Shown here: one piece after another, positions 58,325 to 64,000 of the stretch
How positions within the stretch are numbered: the stretch's first letter is position 1
How the letters are laid out: each line of letters begins with the position of its first letter
Notes under the pieces: model-generated
What the model was told of the DNA's origin: nothing
Seen by the model: the letters and a program-made list of their open reading frames with translations, nothing else
Database searches by the model: none
From: DATKYQ01 sp035528415
Lineage (GTDB): Bacteria; Myxococcota; B64-G9
Direction of reading: 5' to 3'
Length of the DNA stretch: 64,000 nt
NCBI GenBank assembly: GCA_035528415.1
Contig: DATKYQ010000043.1
Location: 1-64,000, forward strand
Made by a program: the position numbers and the translations under genes

Positions 58325-59674
58325 TTGAGCTCTACGAGACTGGTTGTGGTGGGCGGGGTGGCCGCCGGGATGAGCGCGGCTTCGCAGGCTAAGCGGCGCA
58401 GCCCGGAGACCGAGGTTATCGTCTTCGAGAAAGGGCCCTGGGTTTCATACGGCGCCTGCGGCATGCCCTACAATATCCAGGATCCCAAGCGGGCGATCGA
58501 TGACTTGGTGGTGATCACACCCGAGCGCTTCCGTTCCGAACGCAATATCGACGTGCGCATCCGCAGCGAGGTGCTCGAGCTGGATCTCAAAAAGCGCCTG
58601 GTGCGCGTGCGCCGGGCGGACGGGGAGAGCCGGGTCGAGTTCGACAAGCTGGTAATCGCCACCGGCTGCCGGCCGCAGATTCCGGCTTTCAGCGGCGTCG
58701 AGCTTGAGGGCGTCTTCAGCCTGCACACCCTGGTCGACGCCGAGCGCATCAAGCGCTATCTGAACGATTCTTCACTCAAGCGCGCGGTTGTCGTCGGCGG
58801 CGGGCACATCGGGCTCGAGATGGCCGACGCGCTCACTTCACGCGGGCTGGCGGTCACGGTGCTGAAACGTTCCGCTTCTCTGCCGCCGGGCTATCCCGAG
58901 GAGATCTCGGCCCTGGTGCGCGAAGAGCTTTCACGCTACGGCGTGCAACTCGAGGTCGGCGTGAAGGTATTGGGCTTCGAGGGTGACACCCGCGTGCGCA
59001 AGGTAAAGACCGATCGCGGCGCAGTGGATGCCGACTTTGTGCTTATGGCCACCGGGGTGCGGCCGGAAGTTACGCTTGCCGAACAGGCCGGGATCGAACT
59101 TGGCGCAGGCGGTACCATCGCAGTCGACAAGAGCATGGCGACATCGGCCGCCGGGGTCTGGGCCGCGGGCGACTGCGCCGAGGCGTTCCATACCCTGCTC
59201 GGCAAAAGCGCCTTTATTCCGCGCGGGACGACGGCCAACAAGCAGGGCAAGATCGCCGGGGCCAACGTGGCAGGAGCGGGGCAGGCATTCCGCGGGGTAA
59301 TGGGCACCTCGGTGACCAAGGTCTTCGGGATGGCGGTCGGGCACACCGGGTTGATGGAGGAAGAAGCCCGGCAGGCGGGATTCGATCCGACTGCCGCCAC
59401 GATCAAGGCGCGCACCCGCGCTCACGCATATCCCGGCGCCAAGGACATCGCCGTGCGCCTGGTGCTCGACAAGGGCAGCGGCAAGCTGCTAGGCGCCCAG
59501 ATGGCAGGCGGCGAGGGAGTGGCCAAACGCCTGGATGTGATAGTCGCCGCGCTGCAGGCCGGCTGGACTGTCGACGACCTGGCCGCGCTGGACATGTCCT
59601 ACGCCCCGCCCTTTGCTCCCGTCTGGGATCCGATTCTGGTGGCGGCCAACGTAGCCGGCAAGAAAAGACAATGA
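58325..59674 (+). CDS. CoA-disulfide-reductase-like FAD-dependent oxidoreductase
   Basis: A 449-residue pyridine nucleotide-disulfide oxidoreductase. TTG 58325 is preceded by AAGGAG at 7 nt. FAD motif VVVGGVAAGMSAASQAKRR, the single redox Cys in SYGACGMPYNI (the SFxxCGxPY box of CoA-disulfide reductases, persulfide reductases and NADH oxidases), NAD motif VVVGGGHIGLEMADALTSRG, and FAD-binding WAAGDCAEAFH. It probably reduces CoA disulfide or CoA persulfide. No rhodanese domain is fused. It follows thiL by 3 bp, and the link to thiamine is unclear; shared sulfur chemistry is one possibility. Confidence 0.88.
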   Translation: MSSTRLVVVGGVAAGMSAASQAKRRSPETEVIVFEKGPWVSYGACGMPYNIQDPKRAIDDLVVITPERFRSERNIDVRIRSEVLELDLKKRLVRVRRADGESRVEFDKLVIATGCRPQIPAFSGVELEGVFSLHTLVDAERIKRYLNDSSLKRAVVVGGGHIGLEMADALTSRGLAVTVLKRSASLPPGYPEEISALVREELSRYGVQLEVGVKVLGFEGDTRVRKVKTDRGAVDADFVLMATGVRPEVTLAEQAGIELGAGGTIAVDKSMATSAAGVWAAGDCAEAFHTLLGKSAFIPRGTTANKQGKIAGANVAGAGQAFRGVMGTSVTKVFGMAVGHTGLMEEEARQAGFDPTAATIKARTRAHAYPGAKDIAVRLVLDKGSGKLLGAQMAGGEGVAKRLDVIVAALQAGWTVDDLAALDMSYAPPFAPVWDPILVAANVAGKKRQ

Positions 59675-59681
59675 TTCAATC

Positions 59682-60974
59682 ATGACTTCGAAAAAGACAT
59701 CTATCCTTCACGTTCTTTTTTTGCTCGCCGGCCAGCTTTGTGCCTACGGCTGTGGGCCGGAGGCCGTATCACAGTATCAGCAGGCTTCGTTCGAGCGGGT
59801 GGGGCACCTGGAAATCCTGCGGCTGGTCGGGACGCCTTATGAGATGGGACTGCAGTACGGAGATCTGATGGCCGACGAGCTCGAGGAGGGAGTCGAATGG
59901 CTCAACAGCGACCCGACCTTCTCGTTGCTGGTGCCGCTGGCCCGCAGCATGGGATTTCTGGACGAGGCCATGGCCCAGTCCTTTCCGGAAGTGCTGGACG
60001 AGTGCCGCGGCATGGTCGAGGCCGCGGCTCAGGCGGGAGTCGAGGAATGGACCATGGATCATTGCATGGGACTGGCCTGGGGCGAGGTGATCGTCGAGCA
60101 CCTGGCCCACGGATCGGGTGGGGCTTGTACCCAGGCGCTGGCGTCCGGGCCGGCCAGCCCGGACGGCGAGCTGGTGCACGGGCGCAACATGGACTGGAGC
60201 GAACTGAGCTTTTTACTCGATCATCCGACCATCATCATCAGGCGCCCGCAGGGCAAGATCCCCTTCATGGTGGTCGGCTTTCCGGGCAGCGTGGTTCCAT
60301 ATTCCGGCATGAACGCGGCCGGCCTGGCGATCGCCTCGGATGAGATGGACGCCCGTGACGACATCGACCGGCAGGGGAGCTCCCACCAGCAAATGATGTT
60401 TCGCATGCTTCAGGAATGTTCCTCTCTCGACCAGGCCGAGGCATTCCTGCGGGCGCAGGATCACATGACCGCCGAGGCCATCGTGGTTTCGGACGGCAAC
60501 AGCGGCCGGGCGGCGGTGTTCGAAATGACGGCCAACCACCTGGGCGTTCGCTACCTCGATCAAAACGGAATAGTAGGGCTTACCAACCACTTCGTATCGC
60601 CAGAGATGGTCGATCTGTGTCTGAGCGAGGCGGAAAGTCCCGAGAGCGATTCCTGGGCGCGCTACGAGCGGCTCGAACAACTCCTTCAACCCGGCGGCGC
60701 CGACAGCCTGTACGGTAAGCTCGACGTCGACGGGATGATCTCGCTGCTTTCGGACAACTACAATCCGCGCAGCCAGGAAACCTGCCCGCCCGAGCAGTTC
60801 GACGGCTGCGGCACGATCGGCAACTCGGCCACCATATACTCGATGGTTTTCCTGCCCGGCCGGGGCGAGTTCTACCTGGCCGACGGCGGAGGCTTGCCGG
60901 TTCCCCACCAGCCTTTCATACATTTTTCCCTGGCAGAGTTGTTGCGCGAAAATGGCCGGGTGCCCCTGGAATAG
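59682..60974 (+). CDS. C45-like autoproteolytic acylhydrolase lipoprotein
   Basis: A 430-residue protein with a lipobox-like signal (AYGC, about Cys24). It has the marks of the Ntn-hydrolase C45 family (isopenicillin N acyltransferase-like): TPYEMGLQYGDLMADEL near the N-terminus, the likely autocatalytic nucleophile Cys in GSGGACTQALASG, and HGRNMDWSELSFL. Relatives cleave or transfer acyl groups on amide bonds. The substrate is unknown. It begins 7 bp after the flavoprotein stop with only a poor ribosome site. Confidence 0.78.
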   Translation: MTSKKTSILHVLFLLAGQLCAYGCGPEAVSQYQQASFERVGHLEILRLVGTPYEMGLQYGDLMADELEEGVEWLNSDPTFSLLVPLARSMGFLDEAMAQSFPEVLDECRGMVEAAAQAGVEEWTMDHCMGLAWGEVIVEHLAHGSGGACTQALASGPASPDGELVHGRNMDWSELSFLLDHPTIIIRRPQGKIPFMVVGFPGSVVPYSGMNAAGLAIASDEMDARDDIDRQGSSHQQMMFRMLQECSSLDQAEAFLRAQDHMTAEAIVVSDGNSGRAAVFEMTANHLGVRYLDQNGIVGLTNHFVSPEMVDLCLSEAESPESDSWARYERLEQLLQPGGADSLYGKLDVDGMISLLSDNYNPRSQETCPPEQFDGCGTIGNSATIYSMVFLPGRGEFYLADGGGLPVPHQPFIHFSLAELLRENGRVPLE

Positions 60975-61030
60975 CGCCCATCCATCCCGTCTGGGGCCGG
61001 TATTTTCATCTTTTGCTAACCGTTTCTGCG

Positions 61031-61044
61031 TTCCCGGCCGGGAA
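61031..61044. terminator. Short palindrome between convergent genes
   Basis: TTCCCGGCCGGGAA is a perfect 14-bp palindrome followed by a short T-rich stretch (GAGTTTTCTC), inside the 78-bp gap between the convergent C45 and Ig-like genes. It may be a weak bidirectional terminator. Confidence 0.3.
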
Positions 61045-61052
61045 GAGTTTTC

Positions 61053-61445
61053 TCACTTCGTCTCGAAGACCAGCAGGTAGGGGACCGCCGGGTGATTGTC
61101 TGTGTCCCGGAAGGCGTTGAGCTTGGCCGAGTTGATCCAGATGACGTAGGTCTTGTGCGGCTGCAGCGTCACCGGCAGCGTGATGGTGCGCGAGTCTATG
61201 TAGTGGGGCTTGCCGACCTTGGGAAAGGTGTCTTTGGATACCTGCACGAAAGACCACATCTTCTTGGTCTGCATGTCCTTGGAGAAGGTGACCTTGATCT
61301 CCTTGAGGCCCGCATCCACTGCGGTCTGGCCCGACCGGGGCGCGGTCTCGACCACCACCGGGGGCATCGACTTGACCGACGGCTTCCCGGCCGAGGCCGG
61401 GCTCGCAAGCAGCGCCACGATCGACAGGACGATGAGCGACTTCAT
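61053..61445 (-). CDS. Exported single Ig-like (Big_5) domain protein
   Basis: A 130-residue protein from ATG 61445 (AGGAGAG upstream) with a signal peptide (MKSLIVLSIVALLASPASAG). The mature part is one SbsA/Big_5-type Ig-like domain: VVETAPRSGQTAVDAGLKEI, the ITVTFSKDM-like IKVTFSKDMQ and a closing PYLLVFETK. Such domains bind surfaces or act as spacers. It is probably free in the periplasm or outside the cell. A single gene. Confidence 0.8.
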   Translation of the reverse strand: MKSLIVLSIVALLASPASAGKPSVKSMPPVVVETAPRSGQTAVDAGLKEIKVTFSKDMQTKKMWSFVQVSKDTFPKVGKPHYIDSRTITLPVTLQPHKTYVIWINSAKLNAFRDTDNHPAVPYLLVFETK

Positions 61446-61685
61446 GATTTCTCTCCTTTCGTTTGTATCGCAAGCGTACCCGGCCATGGATAGTTGTCAA
61501 GGGGCGCCATTATCTGCACTCGTTACGGAGTTGACATGTTTGAACGAGCCGTGGCAGTTGTTTTCTGGAAAATGACCTGAGAAACTCCTCTTCGTCCGGA
61601 TCCGGGTGGCAGCCCGTAGAAAATTTCAGCGAATAGTAGGCCATCGGGCGGATAACTTGTGATAGGTTTCCCGGCGGAGGTGACG

Positions 61686-62369
61686 GTGGAACTCGGTATC
61701 TTTTTTATCATAGCGATTGTGGTGATCGCCATTGTCGTGCTGATAGTTTTTTTCAACCAGGATGCCAGGGTCAAGCGCGCTTTACGCCGGGTACCGCTGG
61801 TGCGCATCGTGGATTTTTCAGACGGGGCTGAAGCCCGGCTGGTCGGCAAGGTTCTGTTGCTGGAAGAGTTTTGCGCCCCGCTTTCGGGGCGACCCTGCGC
61901 CCACTATCATCTCGAGATCGAGCATAGAAGAAGTTCGGGCAAGAGCAGTCATTGGGTGACGATCATAGATGATGCCAAGACAGTCGACTTCATAGTCGAC
62001 GACGGCAGCGGCCGGGCGATTGTCGAAACCGGGCAGAGCCAGTTTGCGGTGGTCCGGGATGCCAACGCCCGCTCGGGCACCTTCAAAGACGCCACCCCCG
62101 AACTCGAGAAACTCCTGCAACAATATGGAGAATCCAGCAGCGGCTTATTGGGTTTCAACAAGACCTTGCGCTACCGCGAGGGCGTCATCGAAGCCGAAGA
62201 GATGGTCGCCGTTTTCGGAAAAGGCCAATGGATTAAGGATTCGGGCGGTAAACGCCAGTTGGTGATCAGCAAGCCGGCCGAGACCATGGTCTTGATCAGC
62301 GATGATCCCTCGACAACAAAGCAAGGGATGTCCTCCTTGGAGACTATCCATAACGGGAAGGGGAGGTAA
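61686..62369 (+). CDS. GIDE-domain membrane protein
   Basis: A 227-residue protein. GTG 61686 is preferred (GGAGG 5 nt upstream) over GTG 61659. One N-terminal membrane helix (LGIFFIIAIVVIAIVVLIVF) is followed by a domain with EARLVGKVLLLEEFCAPLSG, RPCAHYHLEIE and FIVDDGSGRAIVET, resembling the GIDE domain of the mitochondrial ubiquitin ligase MUL1/MAPL, which also occurs in bacteria without the RING finger. A second membrane segment is not evident. The function in bacteria is unknown. The next gene begins 2 bp later. Confidence 0.68.
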   Translation: MELGIFFIIAIVVIAIVVLIVFFNQDARVKRALRRVPLVRIVDFSDGAEARLVGKVLLLEEFCAPLSGRPCAHYHLEIEHRRSSGKSSHWVTIIDDAKTVDFIVDDGSGRAIVETGQSQFAVVRDANARSGTFKDATPELEKLLQQYGESSSGLLGFNKTLRYREGVIEAEEMVAVFGKGQWIKDSGGKRQLVISKPAETMVLISDDPSTTKQGMSSLETIHNGKGR

Positions 62370-62371
62370 GG

Positions 62372-62761
62372 TTGTCATTCACGCTCAAGACGGGAATGCT
62401 GGTTGTGGTTTCGCTGATTTGTTCGGCCTGCTGCAAGTCGATCTACTGCCGGGTGAACAAGGAATCCAGGCGCGACCTACAGTGCGATACCGGGGAACTG
62501 CAGGTCGAGGATATCACCGCTGAAGTGAAAAAGATGCACGAGGCAGACCCGGCCGACCGGGAATACCGAAAGGTCAAGGGCTGCGCCCGCGAAGCCTTTT
62601 ACGAGTGCAACCCGGCCGACAAGGCCGCACTGGATGTGGAAACATACCGGGCCGAGGCCCATCCCCAGCGCACCATCGGGGACTTCTCTTGGCGCTGCTG
62701 GCAGATTCCTGACCCGTTCAGGCCGCCACCCAAACCAACCGACGGCCATACTGTAAACTGA
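62372..62761 (+). CDS. Small Cys-rich putative lipoprotein
   Basis: A 129-residue protein from TTG 62372 with GGGAGG upstream. The signal ends SLICSACCKS, so lipidation at one of the cysteines around residues 17-21 is likely. About eight cysteines follow in a hydrophilic, charged body that ends RPPPKPTDGHTVN. I recognise no family. It lies 2 bp after the GIDE gene and was probably made from the same transcript. Confidence 0.6.
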   Translation: MSFTLKTGMLVVVSLICSACCKSIYCRVNKESRRDLQCDTGELQVEDITAEVKKMHEADPADREYRKVKGCAREAFYECNPADKAALDVETYRAEAHPQRTIGDFSWRCWQIPDPFRPPPKPTDGHTVN

Positions 62762-62911
62762 TCTGGACTCTCTTGATATTGTCGAAGGTGGCATTGGCAC
62801 TAAGGAGTTCCGATGGCGGCGCTGCGATCGGTCTTTCCGATCTTTCTGTTGGTCCCGCTTGACCTTGGGGACGAGGGACGTGATAATCGCAGCCCGCAAT
62901 TGGAGTGCAAA

Positions 62912-63406
62912 TTGAAAAAGGCGGCTTATACTTTCTTAAGGGTTTTGATTCTGCTGATCGCGGCGGCGGCGCTGGGACTGCTTGTCAACTGGATCCGGTC
63001 GGGGGGGATCCCACTGGTTGCCGGCGAGCCTTATGAGATTTACAAGGATTGCCCCGAGATATCCAAGGAAGCTAGCGCGGTGAAAATGGAGCATCTCGAT
63101 GCCGATTTGTCTGCCTTTAGCGTGATCGACTCCCGGCCCGTGAACGACTTTTTGACCGCGCATGTGCCCGGGGCGCGCTCGTTGCCCTATGATCCCATTC
63201 GTCCGATGGACAAGGAGTTGATGGCCGAGTTGCGCGCGCTGGGTCCCAACCGGTTGCTGGTCTACGGGGATAATGAGATCGACTCTGGCCGCCTGATGGC
63301 CGGCGAGCTATCGAGTGCCGGCCTGCTCGGAGTGCGTTACATCGAAGGCGGCTTCACAGCCTGGATCGAGGCCGGACGCCCGACCGAGAGCGGGGGCCAG
63401 CGATGA
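62912..63406 (+). CDS. Rhodanese-like membrane protein lacking catalytic Cys
   Basis: A 164-residue protein from TTG 62912, chosen because GGAG lies 6 nt upstream and the product then starts KKAAYTFLRVLILLIAAAAL, a membrane anchor; the open frame begins at 62813. A rhodanese domain follows: VIDSRPVNDFLTAHVPGARS, then LLVYGDNEIDSG, where the active-site Cys loop should be, and RYIEGGFTAWIEAGRP. The Cys is replaced (GDNEID), so no sulfur transfer is expected. It overlaps the MauE/DoxX gene by 4 bp. Confidence 0.72.
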   Translation: MKKAAYTFLRVLILLIAAAALGLLVNWIRSGGIPLVAGEPYEIYKDCPEISKEASAVKMEHLDADLSAFSVIDSRPVNDFLTAHVPGARSLPYDPIRPMDKELMAELRALGPNRLLVYGDNEIDSGRLMAGELSSAGLLGVRYIEGGFTAWIEAGRPTESGGQR

Positions 63407-63879
63407 GCGCCCGGACGGGAAACGTCCTGTGCGGCATCTCGCTGCCTGTCAGGGTTGCTCTGGGGATCGTTTTCATCGCGGCCGCCTGGTACAAGATAGC
63501 CGAACCGCACGAATTCGGCCTGAGCATCGCCAGCTATAAGATCCTTCCGCTGGGTTTCGTGAACATCATGGCCATCACGCTGCCGTGGATGGAGATCGTC
63601 GTAGGTCTTTCGCTGATCGCCGGCCTGTGGACCCGGGCCGGCGCGCTCGTTATCTGCGGCATGCTGGTGATGTTCATGATCGCTATCGGAGTCGCTCTTT
63701 CCCGCGATCTGCCAATCTCCTGCGGCTGCTTCGCGTCGGCCGAGGCGGGCGAAGAGATTTCCGCTGCCACCCTGTGGCGCGACGGCATCTGGCTGGCCGG
63801 GGCCGCCTACGTGCTTTTCGTAGACGATGGACGTTTCGGCCTGGACGGCTGGCGATCCAGGAAACAACGGACAGGTTGA
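63403..63879 (+). CDS. MauE/DoxX-family membrane protein
   Basis: A 158-residue protein with four membrane helices (RVALGIVFIAAAWYKI, a PWMEIVVGLSLIAGLW segment, ALVICGMLVMFMIAIGVAL and a last one near IWLAGAAYVLFV). WYKIAEPHEFGLSIASYKIL and SCGCFA fit the MauE/DoxX class, in which a CGC motif after the third helix may take part in thiol-disulfide exchange. It overlaps the rhodanese-like gene by 4 bp (ATGA). Together with a dead rhodanese it could be a periplasmic thiol-relay accessory, which is inference. Confidence 0.78.
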   Translation: MSARTGNVLCGISLPVRVALGIVFIAAAWYKIAEPHEFGLSIASYKILPLGFVNIMAITLPWMEIVVGLSLIAGLWTRAGALVICGMLVMFMIAIGVALSRDLPISCGCFASAEAGEEISAATLWRDGIWLAGAAYVLFVDDGRFGLDGWRSRKQRTG

Positions 63880-63882
63880 TCT

Positions 63883-64000
63883 TCAGCGCTCGACCTCGAC
63901 GAACTCGGCGGCGACGTCGTATGGCGGCTCGTTGCCGTCGACGCGTACGACCCTGACCCTGGCAGTCATCGGCCTGAAGACGCGCGAGAACTTCCGGTGA
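63883..64000 (-). CDS. C-terminal end of a PilZ-like protein (partial)
   Basis: Only the last 38 codons are inside the window; the gene continues beyond 64000. The reading HRKFSRVFRPMTARVRVVRV then DGNEPPYDVAAEFVEVER fits the last strands of a PilZ domain (the xxVRV-YDVAVEF pattern). The stop lies 3 bp from the convergent MauE/DoxX gene. The domain call rests on this short piece. Confidence 0.5.
   Translation of the reverse strand, partial: HRKFSRVFRPMTARVRVVRVDGNEPPYDVAAEFVEVER

Overview
The window reads as one contiguous, GC-rich (roughly 60% by eye) chromosomal segment of a Gram-negative bacterium: it encodes a BamA-type outer-membrane protein, many lipobox lipoproteins and periplasmic enzymes. 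Gene content (DUF4390-NtrY-NtrX operon, PilZ proteins, a PilZ-Hsp70 fusion, pfa-type lipid synthase, many histidine kinases, BadF-type activase) suits a deltaproteobacterial-grade lineage (Myxococcota/Desulfobacterota or a related candidate phylum). That placement is inference. No rRNA, tRNA or CRISPR was recognised.

Layout. 1-2.7 kb is a small accessory patch: an AT-rich secreted orphan, a transposase-like remnant and three copies of two palindrome-ended repeat families (about 107-124 bp). 2.7-13.1 kb holds a geranylgeranyl-reductase-like flavoprotein, a HepT/MntA toxin-antitoxin pair beside a small conserved protein, an M1 peptidase lipoprotein, two adjacent histidine kinases (the second with a decayed ATPase), a glycosyltransferase and a metallo-beta-lactamase protein lacking its metal ligands. 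13.2-18.3 kb is a collinear run: BamA-like barrel, DUF4390, NtrY-like kinase, NtrX-like sigma-54 activator. 18.3-31.1 kb contains the PilZ-Hsp70 fusion, ornithine aminotransferase, peptidases, a hybrid kinase, a site-2 protease, a second PilZ protein, a five-domain S1 protein and two cyclophilins.

31.1-41.6 kb is the most distinctive locus: a minus-strand operon of acyl-CoA dehydrogenase, a 2707-residue synthase (KS-AT-KS-ACP-ACP-ACP-KR-DH) and a phosphopantetheinyl transferase that overlaps its end by 4 bp. All three carrier domains have Thr where Ser normally carries the prosthetic group, and a 28-bp palindromic repeat is embedded in frame in their linkers. It looks like a secondary-lipid synthase of unknown product.

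42-49.5 kb is regulatory and envelope-related: a large ECF-like sigma factor with a zinc-finger partner, a TPR protein, an M23 peptidase, a diguanylate cyclase, a HAD phosphatase and a GAF/sigma-54 activator. 49.6-55.5 kb couples a 1441-residue double activase/dehydratase-like protein to an aromatic ammonia-lyase with an unusual Ala-Cys-Gly MIO triad; a receiver-domain fragment lies at the activase 3' end. 55.7-59.7 kb is a TPP-riboswitch-controlled thiM-thiE-thiL operon plus a CoA-disulfide-reductase-like flavoprotein. The last 4 kb encode envelope proteins (C45 hydrolase lipoprotein, Ig-like protein, GIDE-domain protein, Cys-rich lipoprotein, catalytically empty rhodanese, MauE/DoxX protein) and the end of another PilZ-like gene.
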